From the NCBI RefSeq assembly GCF_025244705.1, contig NZ_CP104207.1:186001-250000 (forward strand): a DNA stretch of 64,000 nt, read 5' to 3'. Positions 39,201 to 48,014 of this stretch are shown one piece after another. Both the position numbers and the translations under genes were made by a program. Below the pieces are notes generated by a model, which was given only the letters and a program-made list of their open reading frames with translations, was not told the DNA's origin and ran no database searches. Origin of the DNA: Sphingopyxis sp. PET50 (GTDB lineage: Bacteria > Pseudomonadota > Alphaproteobacteria > Sphingomonadales > Sphingomonadaceae). Every line of letters begins with the position of its first letter. Position 1 is the first letter of the stretch.

Positions 39201-40004
39201 TCAGCGCGCCTTCCATTCGGGCTTGCGCTTCTCGGCGAAGGCACGCGGGCCCTCGCGGGCGTCTTCGCTTGCCATTAATTTCGTACGCTCACGCCTGTTG
39301 TCGTCCCAATGCGCGTCGTCGCCGGCGATCGCGCCATCGACGATACGCAGCGCGACGCGCTTCGACGCCTGCACCGACAGCGGCGCGTTGCCCGCGATCT
39401 TTTCGGCGAGCGCCAGCGCGGTCGACATCAGCTCGGCCAGCGGCACGACGCGGTTGGCGAAGCCATAGCGGAGCGCCGTGGCGGCGTCGAAGGGATCGCC
39501 GGTCAGCAGATGCTCCATCGCCAGCTTTTGCGGCAATTGCTTGACGATGCGAAAGGCGCCGCCCGCCGCGGCGAACAGCCCGACCTTGACCTCGGGCAGG
39601 CCGAATTGCGCGTTTTCCGCAGCGACGATCAGGTCGCACATCAGCGCGAGTTCGCAGCCGCCGCCGAAAGCGAAGCCGTTGACTGCGCCGATGATCGGCT
39701 TGGAAATCGGATGCGCGGCATAGCCGCCGAAGCCCCACGCCTGCTGGGTCTTGTCGTCGGGCGCCAGATTCTCGCCACGCGACAGCGCGACGAGGTCGGC
39801 GCCGGCGCAAAAAGCCTTGTCGCCCGCGCCGGTGATCACGACGGCGCGGACTTCGGGGTCGTTTTCGGCTTCTTCGAGCGCGGTGCCGATGCCGGCATGG
39901 ACCGCGGCATTGACCGCGTTGCGGGCCTCGGGGCGGTTGATCGTGACGATCAGGACATGGCCCCGGCGCTCGGTCAGGACGGCGGGGGCGGCGGTGTCGG
40001 TCAT
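39201..40004 (-). CDS. Enoyl-CoA hydratase/isomerase (crotonase family)
   Basis: The protein is 267 residues. Crotonase motifs: VTINRPEARNAVNAAVHAGI, GAGDKAFCAGADLVALSRGE (first oxyanion-hole segment), ISKPIIGAVNGFAFGGGCEL (second) and FGLPEVKVGLFAAAGGAFRI, where the usual Glu pair is partly replaced by Val-Gly/Ala-Ala. That makes hydratase activity less certain. It is the first gene of the operon with the thiolase, and a perfect palindrome upstream looks like its operator. Confidence 0.92.
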   Translation of the reverse strand: MTDTAAPAVLTERRGHVLIVTINRPEARNAVNAAVHAGIGTALEEAENDPEVRAVVITGAGDKAFCAGADLVALSRGENLAPDDKTQQAWGFGGYAAHPISKPIIGAVNGFAFGGGCELALMCDLIVAAENAQFGLPEVKVGLFAAAGGAFRIVKQLPQKLAMEHLLTGDPFDAATALRYGFANRVVPLAELMSTALALAEKIAGNAPLSVQASKRVALRIVDGAIAGDDAHWDDNRRERTKLMASEDAREGPRAFAEKRKPEWKAR

Positions 40005-40042
40005 CGAATCTCTCCCTTTGTCGCGGGAGAGTATCGGCGCGG

Positions 40043-40060
40043 GTTGACGTTTACGTCAAC
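40043..40060 (-). promoter_or_regulatory. Perfect palindromic operator upstream of the crotonase-thiolase operon
   Basis: GTTGACGTTTACGTCAAC is an inverted repeat with eight-base arms around TT, 39 bases before the crotonase ATG. It resembles the LiuR-type (MerR family) sites reported for acyl-CoA and branched-chain amino-acid degradation genes in proteobacteria. No regulator gene is adjacent. Confidence 0.6.
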
Positions 40061-40067
40061 TGCTAAC

Positions 40068-40160
40068 CGTCGCCCCCCGCGCAGGCGGGGGGCCGCCGTC
40101 GGTTTACGCAGCGGCGAAGAGCAAGGCCGACAACGGCCCCCGCCTGCGCGGGGGCGACGT
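40068..40160. repeat. GC-rich palindromic repeat between the crotonase and transaldolase genes
   Basis: CGTCGCCCCCCGCGCAGGCG at the left and CCTGCGCGGGGGCGACG at the right are mirror images. They are separated by a segment that is itself partly palindromic (GCCGCCGTCGG / CCGACAACGGC). Non-coding. Confidence 0.75.
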
Positions 40161-40164
40161 CTCC

Positions 40165-40815
40165 TTAAATCGACTGCCCGGTCTTCGCCCAGTCGGCGAG
40201 GAAGCCTTCGATGCCCTTTTCGGTCAGGACATGCTTGAACAATCCCTTGATGACCGAGGGCGGCGCGGTCATCACGTCGGCGCCGATCTTGGCGGCTTCG
40301 AGCACATGGATGCCGTGGCGGACGCTCGCGACGAGGATTTCGGTTGCGAAACCGTAATTGTCGTAGATCAGGCGGATGTCCGAAATCAGCTGCATCCCGT
40401 CGAAGCCATTGTCGTCGTGGCGGCCGACGAAGGGCGAAACGAAGGTGGCGCCGGCCTTGGCCGCGAGCAGCGCCTGCGTCGCGGAGAAGCAGAGGGTGAC
40501 ATTGACCATCGTGCCGTCGCCGGTCAGCGCCTTGCACGTCTTGAGCCCGTCGATCGTCAGCGGCACCTTGATGCAGACATTGTCGGCGATGCGGCGGAGG
40601 ATTTCGGCCTCCTTCATCATCGTCTCATGGTCGAGCGCGACGACCTCGGCCGAGACGGGGCCGTCGACCAGCGCGCAAATCTCCTTCGTCACTTCCTTGA
40701 AGTCGCGGCCCGACTTGGCGATCAGCGACGGGTTGGTGGTGACACCGTCGAGCAGGCCGGTCGCGGCCAGTTCCTGGATGTCGGCGATTTCGGCGGTGTC
40801 GGCGAAGAATTTCAT
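40165..40815 (-). CDS. Transaldolase/fructose-6-phosphate aldolase family enzyme
   Basis: This 216-residue protein belongs to the short transaldolase (TalC/FSA) group: [39 protein letters not shown], and the Schiff-base Lys in [35 protein letters not shown] and [17 protein letters not shown] complete it. It could act as a transaldolase in the pentose phosphate pathway or as an aldolase; short members are hard to tell apart. Confidence 0.92.
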   Translation of the reverse strand: MKFFADTAEIADIQELAATGLLDGVTTNPSLIAKSGRDFKEVTKEICALVDGPVSAEVVALDHETMMKEAEILRRIADNVCIKVPLTIDGLKTCKALTGDGTMVNVTLCFSATQALLAAKAGATFVSPFVGRHDDNGFDGMQLISDIRLIYDNYGFATEILVASVRHGIHVLEAAKIGADVMTAPPSVIKGLFKHVLTEKGIEGFLADWAKTGQSI

Positions 40816-40890
40816 GGCGCTTGGGCTTCCTGTCGGGAGGGCGATTCGGTTGTGATCGCCCTAAAGCACGACGCGGCAAAACAGAACCAT

Positions 40891-40920
40891 CGTCATTGCT
40901 TCGCTTCGCTCGCAATGACG
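40891..40920. repeat. Short hairpin repeat
   Basis: CGTCATTGC and GCAATGACG pair around CTTCGCTTCGCT-type loop sequence. This is a REP-like element widespread in proteobacteria. It lies between fsa-like and DUF4197 genes that share a strand, so it may attenuate transcription. Confidence 0.65.
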
Positions 40921-40929
40921 AGATGGATC

Positions 40930-41619
40930 TTATCTCGCCAAACCGAACACGGCGGTCAACAGCGGGCTGCCGGTCTCGCGCGGATTGGCGCGGATCGCGG
41001 CTTCCTCATGACCGATCGCGCGATAGATGGCATCGTGGGTGCGGTCGCCGATGTCCTGCACCAGCCCGCGAAAATCGATGCCCGTCGCGGCGCGCAACGC
41101 TTCGGTCACCACCGCATTGTCGGCGAGGCGCAGCCCTTCGTCGATGCCGGGGAACATCGCGCCGACCAGGCTGCGGCCCATCGAGCGTTCGAGCAGGTCG
41201 GTCGCCGCGGTCGGGCCGCCGCGCACGATCGCGGCGGCGTCGGCGATGCTGATGGTCCGGATCGCGTCGGCGACGAGCGGTGCGGCGCGCTCGGCGCCTT
41301 TTGCCGCCGCGCTGTTGACCTGCCGCGTCAGCCGGGTCTTGAAGGCACCGGTCATCAGCACCTTCGAGACGATCGACGAGGCGCTGGCGCCGCCGAGCTG
41401 CGGCGGCAGGTCGATGCGCGCGACCTGGCTGTCGTAGAAGCCGTTCGGTTGGAGCAGCAGCGCGAAGGCGCGCTGCGACGACAGCGTCAGCAGCTCGCGG
41501 ATCGCATCGCTCATGCTGAAGCCCGGCAGGCTCGCGCAGCCCGGCAGCGTCAGCAGGGGCGCGAGCGCGAGACCCGACAGCAGCATGCGGCGGTCGGTGA
41601 TCAGGGCCGTCATCGTCAT
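40930..41619 (-). CDS. DUF4197-family lipoprotein-like protein
   Basis: This protein of about 229 residues has an N-terminal signal with a twin-Arg start (MTALITDRRMLLSGLALAPL) and a lipobox-like PGCAS. The body is alpha-helical with FYDSQVARIDLPPQLGG, MTGAFKTRLTRQVNSAAAKG and GIDFRGLVQDIGDRTHDAIY, which are DUF4197 hallmarks. Function is unknown. A start at the second ATG (41613) is equally possible. Confidence 0.8.
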   Translation of the reverse strand: MTMTALITDRRMLLSGLALAPLLTLPGCASLPGFSMSDAIRELLTLSSQRAFALLLQPNGFYDSQVARIDLPPQLGGASASSIVSKVLMTGAFKTRLTRQVNSAAAKGAERAAPLVADAIRTISIADAAAIVRGGPTAATDLLERSMGRSLVGAMFPGIDEGLRLADNAVVTEALRAATGIDFRGLVQDIGDRTHDAIYRAIGHEEAAIRANPRETGSPLLTAVFGLAR

Positions 41620-41668
41620 TCTCCCGAATCTAGTGGCGTTCCGCCTTTGTTCCTATTAAGCGGGCAAC

Positions 41669-43029
41669 ATGGCCAAAGCGAAGCGTCAATATGTCTGTCA
41701 GAATTGCGGCTCTGTCACCTATCGCTGGCAGGGACAATGCGCCGATTGCGGCGAATGGAACACGCTGGTCGAGGAAGCGGGCGAGACCGTCTTTTCGGCG
41801 AAGCACGACCTGAGCAGGGGCGGGCGCACGATCGCGCTCGAATCGCTCGATGCCGACAGCGTCATGCCCGAGCGCATGCTGTGCGGCATCGCCGAGTTCG
41901 ACCGCGCGCTCGGCGGCGGTTTCGTCGCGGGGTCGGCGACGCTGATCGGCGGCGATCCGGGGATCGGCAAGTCGACCCTGCTGTTGCAGGCAGCGGGGCG
42001 GCTGGCGCTCGCGGGCCGGTCGGTCGTCTATATCAGCGGCGAGGAGGCGGCGGCGCAGGTGCGGCTGCGCGCGCAAAGGCTCGGCCTCGGCAAGGCGGCG
42101 GTGCAACTGGCGAGCGCGACATCGGTGCGCGACATATTGGCGACGCTGGGCGGCGGCGACCCCGATTTCGTCGTCATCGATTCGATCCAGACGATGCACA
42201 GCGACCTGATCGAGGGCGCGCCGGGCACGGTGAGCCAGGTGCGCGCCTCGGCGCAGGAACTGATCCGCTTCGCCAAGGACAGCGGTGCGGCGCTGGTGCT
42301 CGTCGGCCATGTCACCAAGGACGGGACGATCGCCGGGCCGCGCGTGCTCGAACATATGGTCGACACCGTGCTGGCGTTCGAGGGCGAGCGCAGCCATCAA
42401 TATCGCATCCTGCGCGCGGTCAAGAACCGCTACGGCGGCACCGACGAGATCGGTGTGTTCGCGATGGGCGAGGGCGGGCTGGGCGAGGTCGCCAATCCGT
42501 CGAGCCTGTTCTTGACCGACCGCAGCTGCGATGTGCCCGGATCGGTGGTGTTTCCCGCATTGGAGGGCACAAGGCCGGTGCTGGTCGAGGTGCAGGCGCT
42601 GACCGTGCGGCTGGCGAGCGGCGCGACTCCCGAAGAGCGGTGGTCGGCTGGGACAGCGGACGGTTGGCGATGGTGCTCGCGGTGCTGGAGGCGCGCTGCG
42701 GGCTGCAGCTTGGCGGTGCGGAGGTCTATCTCAATATCGCGGGCGGATACCGGCTGACCGACCCCGCCGCCGATCTCGCGGTGGCGGCGGCGCTTATCTC
42801 CGCGTTCAGCGAGCGGCCGGTTCCGGCCGACGCGATCGTCTTTGGCGAACTGTCGCTCTCGGGCGAGGTGCGGCCGGTGGCGCACGACGGCCTGCGGCTG
42901 CGCGAGGCGGCGAAGCTCGGCTTTTCAACGGGCTGGGGGCCGAAGGGGATGAAGGGCGTCGGCGGTATTTCGGTCACCGGTTTCACCCGACTCGGCGAAC
43001 TCGTTGACCTGATGCTGGGCCGTGACTAG
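41669..43029 (+). CDS. radA: DNA repair protein RadA, read across one frame change
   Basis: RadA is a RecA-like ATPase that drives branch migration in recombination. The C4 zinc finger (YVCQNCGSVTYRWQGQCADC) is followed by Walker A GGDPGIGKSTLLLQ, Walker B FVVIDSIQTM and the RadA-specific KNRYG in ILRAVKNRYGGTDEIGVFAM. Near 42640 the frame changes. One missing C, in a run now CCC, restores SGATPRRAVVGWDSGRLAMV. The C-terminal Lon-like domain (NIAGGYRLTDPAADLAVAAA) then reads to GRD. Corrected length is about 453 residues. Confidence 0.95.
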
Positions 43030-43050
43030 ATCGTCGCGCACCATCCTTTT

Positions 43051-43139
43051 CCGTTCGCCCTGAGCTTGTCGAAGGGCTGTTCTTTACTTTCGGCCTCGGA
43101 AGAAGAAGGACGGTGCTTCGACAGGCTCAGCACGAACGG
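43051..43139 (-). repeat. Palindromic repeat, reversed copy of the 32899 family
   Basis: CCGTTCGCCCTGAGCTTGTC at the left and GACAGGCTCAGCACGAACGG at the right. It is the reverse orientation of the copy at 32899-32982. Confidence 0.8.
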
Positions 43140-43169
43140 TTTATTTATGTACATTGGTCTGATCGCAGC

Positions 43170-43739
43170 ATGGGAAGTTTGACGGCTCTGGATATCCTCG
43201 TGCTGCTGCTCGTCGGCGGCGGGGCGGTACTCGGTTTTTCGCGCGGGCTGGTGCAGGAAGTGACGAGCCTCCTCGCCTGGGTGCTCGCGATCCTTGCGGT
43301 GCGGCTGTTTCACGGCATGGTGACGGGGCTGGTCAGCGGCTGGGTCGGGACCGAGGGCGGCGGTGCGATGCTCGCTTTCGTGATATTGTTCGGGGGCGTC
43401 TTCGCGGCGGCCAAATGGGGTTCGCGCGCGATGGGCAAGCGTAGCCGCGCCTCGATCGTCGGCGGCTTCGACCGTGGGCTGGGGGCAGGCTTCGGCGCGG
43501 TGAAGGGCCTGCTGATCGCCTCGATCGGTTTCATGCTGGTCACGCTGCTTTACGACATCGGCTATGGCAATGCGCAGCGCCCGGCGTGGATGACCGACAG
43601 CCGCACCTACCCGGCGCTGAACGCGACGAGCGCGGCGATGAGCAAGGTGATCGCCGAGCGCCGCGCCGCGGCGCGCGAGGCCGAGGCGCGGAGCGACGCC
43701 AATGAAGCGGAGGACGCGTCCGCTGCGCGCGCGAAATGA
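43170..43739 (+). CDS. CvpA-family membrane protein
   Basis: The protein has 189 residues and four membrane spans: LTALDILVLLLVGGGAVLGF, LLAWVLAILAVRLFHGM, GGAMLAFVILFGGVFAAAKW and GLLIASIGFMLVTLLYDIG. The FSRGLVQEVTSLLAW and FDRGLGAGFGAVKGLL motifs are diagnostic of CvpA. The C-terminus is charged. Members affect colicin production and envelope stress resistance. Its stop overlaps the next ATG (ATGA), starting a coupled three-gene run. Confidence 0.9.
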   Translation: MGSLTALDILVLLLVGGGAVLGFSRGLVQEVTSLLAWVLAILAVRLFHGMVTGLVSGWVGTEGGGAMLAFVILFGGVFAAAKWGSRAMGKRSRASIVGGFDRGLGAGFGAVKGLLIASIGFMLVTLLYDIGYGNAQRPAWMTDSRTYPALNATSAAMSKVIAERRAAAREAEARSDANEAEDASAARAK

Positions 43740-44164
43740 GCGCGCCGCTCTATAACCGCGACATATTGTCGCTGGCGGTCGCGACCGCCGATTATCTGCC
43801 GCTGCCCGGCGCGCGCTATCATGCGTCGCTGCGCGCGCCCTTGTGCGGCAGCCGCATCCTGCTCGACCTCGACGCCGACGATGTGGGCCGCGTGACGGCG
43901 ATCGGCCTGCATGTCGAGGCCTGCGCGCTCGGGCAGGCGTCGGCGGCATTGCTCGCGCGCCACGCGGCGGGGCGCAGCCTCGACGACATCCGCGCCGCGC
44001 GCGCGGCGATTGCGGCGTGGTTCGCCGGCGACGGAGAGCGGCCCGACTGGCCGGGCTTCGACCTGCTCGCCCCGGCGAAGGATTATCCGGCGCGCCACGG
44101 TGCGATCCTGCTGCCCTTCGACGCCGTGATCGCGGCCCTTGAACCGCAGGCGGCGCGCCCATGA
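43736..44164 (+). CDS. IscU/NifU-like iron-sulfur scaffold-type protein
   Basis: This 142-residue protein is a variant of the IscU_N family: YNRDILSLAVATADYLPLPG at the start, PLCGSRILLDLDAD with one Cys, and GLHVEACALGQASAALLARH with a second Cys. The third cluster ligand Cys of true IscU is not obvious, so it may not hold a classical cluster. It is coupled at both ends to its neighbours by four-base overlaps. Confidence 0.82.
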   Translation: MSAPLYNRDILSLAVATADYLPLPGARYHASLRAPLCGSRILLDLDADDVGRVTAIGLHVEACALGQASAALLARHAAGRSLDDIRAARAAIAAWFAGDGERPDWPGFDLLAPAKDYPARHGAILLPFDAVIAALEPQAARP

Positions 44165-46052
44165 CCCTCTGCCTGCTTGCGGCCGCGGCGTCGGATATCG
44201 CGGCCGAGAAGGCGGGTGAGGCCGCGACCGACACCTTGCTCTTCGAGGGCGCGATCCTGCTCGGCGTCGCGACGCTGTTCGTGCTGCTGTTCCATGCGGC
44301 TCGGGCTCGGCGCGGTGCTGGGCTATCTGATCGCGGGGGCTCTCGTCGGGCCGCACGGGCTCGGCCTCGTCGGCGGCGGCGAATCGAAACTGGCCTTTGC
44401 CGAACTCGGCATCGCCTTTCTGCTCTTTCTCGTCGGCCTCGAACTCCATCCGCGCCGGCTCTGGGAACTGCGCCGCGCGATCTTCGGCCTCGGGCTGGCG
44501 CAGGTGGTGGTCAGCGGACTGATCCTCTCCGCGCTGATCTTCGCGACGATGGGTTTCAGCTGGCAGGCGGCGCTCGCGCTCGGCCTGCCGCTCGCCCTGT
44601 CATCGACCGCGCAGGTGCTGCCCAGCCTGAAGAGTTCGGGGACGATCAACGCGCCTTTCGGCGAAAAGGCTTTCTCGATCCTGCTGTTCCAGGATCTCGC
44701 GATCGTGCCGATGATCACCATCATCGCCGCCCTGTCGCGCGCGCCGAGCCGATCCTTCGGCGCCGCCGGGGTGGCAGATGGCCCTCTATACGGTCGCGGC
44801 GATCGTCGCGCTCGTGCTCGTCGGGCGTTTCCTCGTGAATCCGCTGCTCCGACTCGTCGGCCGTTATGGGGAGCGCGAGCTGTTCGTGGTCGTCGGCCTG
44901 CTCGTCGTGCTCGCGAGCGCGGCCTTCATGCACAGCCTGCACCTGTCCACCGCGCTCGGCGCCTTCGTCGCGGGGGTGATGCTCGCCGATTCCCCGTATC
45001 GGCATGAGATAGAGGCCGATGTCGAGCCCTTCCGCCTCGTCCTGCTCGGGCTCTTTTTCCTCGCGGTCGGCATGGTACTCGACGTCGGCGCGGTGATGGA
45101 GCGGCCCCTGCTCGTCGTCGCGCTCGCGGCGGGGCTCGTGGCGACCAAGACGGTGGTGCTGGCGTCGATCGTACGCGCCTTCGGCCGCCCGTGGAAGGTG
45201 GCGTTCGGGCTCGGCCTGCTGCTGAGCCAGGGCGGCGAGTTCGGCTTCCTGCTCTTCACCCAGGCGTCGGAGGCGCTGCTCATTGCGCCGCAGGCGGCGA
45301 GCCTGTTCAGTGCGGTGGTCACGCTCTCCATGATGTCGACACCCTTTCTGATGCTGTTCGCGCGCAACCTCGAATTTTCGCCCGACAGCGACGGAACATA
45401 TCTCGAAGGACCCGAGGGCGCGCCGCGCGGCGCGGCGATCGTGATCGGCTATGGCCGCTTCGGACAAATCGTCGCCCAGATGCTGCACGCCGTCGATTGC
45501 TCGGTGACGCTAATCGACAAGAAGCCGAGCCAGATCGAACTGTCCGAACGCTTCGATACCAAGGTCTATTTCGGCGACGGGTTGCGGCTGGACCTGCTGC
45601 GCCGGGCGGGCGCCGACGAGGCCAAGCTGATCGTCTATTGCATCGACGACCGCAGCGTCGATGCGACGGCGCTGCGTCCGGTCGTCGATGCTTTCCCCCA
45701 CGCAAAGGTGCTGACGCGCGTGTTCGACCGCCGCCAGCTGCTGGCGATCGACGGCGCCGGAGCGAGCGGTGCGGTGCGCGAGGTGTTCGAAAGCTCGATC
45801 GCGCTGGGGCTGATGGCGTTGCACCAGCTCGAAATCGACGGTCGCGAGATCGAGGATGTCGAGGCGGCCCTGCGCCACCTCGACGCGGCGCGGCTCGGCG
45901 CGCAGATCAGCGAGGGCGACATCGCGGCGGGCATGGACCATCGCTTTCAGCCCGGCGGGAGCCGAGAGGGGACGAGCATCCTCGAAAAGCTGCGCGAGAA
46001 GCGGCTGGCGGCGAAAGTGGCGCGCGAAGAGGCCGGGGGCGAGGCGGCTTAG
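44161..46052 (+). CDS. Kef-type monovalent cation:proton antiporter (CPA2), read across two frame changes
   Basis: Corrected length is about 630 residues. The first 400 residues form a CPA2 exchanger of about 12 spans: LGLGAVLGYLIAGALVGPHG, GIAFLLFLVGLELHPRRLWE, ALSSTAQVLPSL and LLFQDLAIVPM. The C-terminus is a TrkA-N/RCK domain (AIVIGYGRFGQIVAQMLHAV). One extra G near 44298 and another near 44772 must be removed. It resembles KefB/KefC, potassium efflux systems gated by glutathione adducts, though the electrophile response here is inferred. Confidence 0.9.
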
Positions 46053-47155
46053 GCCGCCGGGCTTCCGTCCAGAAAGGCGACGACCTTGTCGAGGCCATAG
46101 TCTTCGGTGACGAACGACCGGCCGATGCCGCGGGTCAGGATCAGCGGCAGCTTGCCCCCGCGCACCTTCTTGTCGTGCGCCATATGCGCCGCGAGCGCCG
46201 CGCCGCCGCTGTTCACCCCGGCGCTGGCGAGGCTGTGCGGCAGCTCCACGCTGGCGAGATGGTCGCGGACGCGCGCGGCGTCTTCGGGCGGGCAGAGGCC
46301 GTTGGCGGCCGAAAACTGGTGGGCGAGGACCATGCCCGCCGCGACCGCCTCGCCGTGGAGCAGCCGGTTCGAATAGCCGGTCTCGGCCTCGAGCGCGTGG
46401 CCGAAGCTGTGACCGAGGTTGAGGAGCGCGCGCACGTCCTGCGTCTCGCGCTCGTCGGCGGCGACGATGCGCGCCTTGGCGGCGACGCTGTGGGCAATCG
46501 CCTTGTGCCGCGCGGCGCTGTCGCCTGCGAGCAGCGCGGCGCCATGATCTTCGCACCAGGCGAAGAAGGCGGCATCGTCGATCAGCCCATATTTGACGAC
46601 CTCGGCATAGCCCGCGCCCAGTTCTCGGCGCGGCAGCGTCCCGAGCGTCGCCGGGTCGATGACGACGAGCGCGGGCTGGTGAAAGGCGCCGATCAGATTC
46701 TTGCCCGCCGCGACGTTGATCGCGGTCTTGCCGCCGACGCTGCTGTCGACCTGGGCGAGGAGGGTGGTGGGGACCTGGATGAAGCCGCAGCCGCGCTTGA
46801 CGATGCTGCAAGCGAAACCGACGAGGTCGCCGATCACCCCGCCGCCGAGCGCGATGACATGATCGCTGCGTTCGATGCCTTCGCCGATCAGCCATTCGGT
46901 GAGCCGTGCGAGCCCGTCCCAGCTCTTCGTCCCCTCGCCCGTCGGCAGGACGAAGGAGGAGAAGCCGATGCCCTCGGCGCCGAGCGAGGCGCCCACCGGC
47001 ATCAGATAATGGTCGGCGACATTCCGGTCGGTGACGATCATCGTGCGCGGGCGCTTGAGCAACGGCGCGACGTGCGCGCCGATGTCGCGGATCAGCCCGT
47101 CGCCGATCAGGATCGGATAGCTGCGGCTGCCGAGATCGACGGTCACGGATTCCAT
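46049..47155 (-). CDS. aroB: 3-dehydroquinate synthase
   Basis: AroB closes DAHP to 3-dehydroquinate in the shikimate pathway with NAD and a divalent metal. The 368-residue protein has HVIALGGGVIGDLVGFACSI, QVPTTLLAQVDSSVGGKTAI, the metal-binding Glu in GAGYAEVVKYGLI, and the His residues in LLNLGHSFGHALEAE and RLLHGEAVAAGM. The start overlaps the 3' end of aroK by 13 bases. The frame is intact. Confidence 0.96.
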   Translation of the reverse strand: MESVTVDLGSRSYPILIGDGLIRDIGAHVAPLLKRPRTMIVTDRNVADHYLMPVGASLGAEGIGFSSFVLPTGEGTKSWDGLARLTEWLIGEGIERSDHVIALGGGVIGDLVGFACSIVKRGCGFIQVPTTLLAQVDSSVGGKTAINVAAGKNLIGAFHQPALVVIDPATLGTLPRRELGAGYAEVVKYGLIDDAAFFAWCEDHGAALLAGDSAARHKAIAHSVAAKARIVAADERETQDVRALLNLGHSFGHALEAETGYSNRLLHGEAVAAGMVLAHQFSAANGLCPPEDAARVRDHLASVELPHSLASAGVNSGGAALAAHMAHDKKVRGGKLPLILTRGIGRSFVTEDYGLDKVVAFLDGSPAA

Positions 47156-47733
47156 TGCGGATGTTCCCACTTTGACAGGGCCTCCAATATCGCGCGCACC
47201 GTGTGGTCGTGCGGGCTCGATGCCGAACTGACGCGCAGATGCGCCTCGGCATAGACGGGGTTGCGCGCCGCGGCGAGTTCGCGCAGCACCTCCCTGGGAT
47301 CGCGGTCCTTCAGCAGCGGGCGGTGATGGCGGCGACCGACGCGCTCGACCAGCGTCGGAATGTCGGCATCGAGCCAGATCGACAGGCTGCCGTCCTTGAT
47401 CAGCGCGCGCGTCTCTTCGTTCATGAAGGCGCCGCCGCCGGTCGCCAGCACGAGTGGCGTTCCCGACAGCAGCCGCGCGATCACGCGGCGTTCGCCGTCG
47501 CGGAAATGCGCCTCGCCGAACCGCGTGAAAATCTCCGAGATCGTCATGCCGGCGGCGCGCTCGATCTCGTCGTCGGCGTCGGCGAAGCGCATGCCGAGCC
47601 GCGAGGCGAGCCGGCGGCCGATCGTCGATTTGCCCGAGCCCATCAGTCCGACGAGCACGATGGGCCGCTCGCGGATCGCCGCGGACAGGGGCCCCGATGC
47701 GACGGGGGCCGGGCTTTTCGGGTTTCGCGTCAT
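47143..47733 (-). CDS. aroK: Shikimate kinase
   Basis: AroK phosphorylates shikimate on O3. This 196-residue protein has the P-loop VLVGLMGSGKSTIGRRLA, the substrate-binding DADDEIERAAG, and FRDGERRVIARLL with the conserved Arg. The lid region GRRHHRPLLKDRDP is normal. I start at ATG 47733; the frame is open further upstream but the sequence there is not conserved in type. aroK and aroB form an operon. Confidence 0.95.
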   Translation of the reverse strand: MTRNPKSPAPVASGPLSAAIRERPIVLVGLMGSGKSTIGRRLASRLGMRFADADDEIERAAGMTISEIFTRFGEAHFRDGERRVIARLLSGTPLVLATGGGAFMNEETRALIKDGSLSIWLDADIPTLVERVGRRHHRPLLKDRDPREVLRELAAARNPVYAEAHLRVSSASSPHDHTVRAILEALSKWEHPQWNP

Positions 47734-47828
47734 GCTGGGCGCGGCTATACCGGCTGAACTGCGCGGGACAATGGTTTTGCTGCGCCGCGCAAAACGGGAT
47801 CGGGTCGACAACAGGGTGGCATTGGATA

Positions 47829-48014
47829 TTGCGCAGGCACGGCAGATCGGGGAAAGGCCGCTGGATCGGGCGGCTGGTCGTGCTGTCGCTTGTCCTGCTG
47901 GCCTTCTGGCTGCTGCTGATTTTCATGGGCGGGCCGATCGAACCGCGAATTGTTGAGGTGGATGTGACCGACAAGATTGCCGCAAGCGCGACGCCCGAAA
48001 GCAACCCGCGATGA
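47829..48014 (+). CDS. Small single-span membrane protein
   Basis: The protein is about 61 residues. A basic start (RRHGRSGKGRWIGR) precedes one membrane span (LVVLSLVLLAFWLLLIFMGG) and a short polar tail, PRIVEVDVTDKIAASATPES. Its stop overlaps the next ATG (ATGA), so it is probably real and translated with the large exported protein. The start is uncertain: I used TTG at 47829. The function is unknown. Confidence 0.55.
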   Translation: MRRHGRSGKGRWIGRLVVLSLVLLAFWLLLIFMGGPIEPRIVEVDVTDKIAASATPESNPR

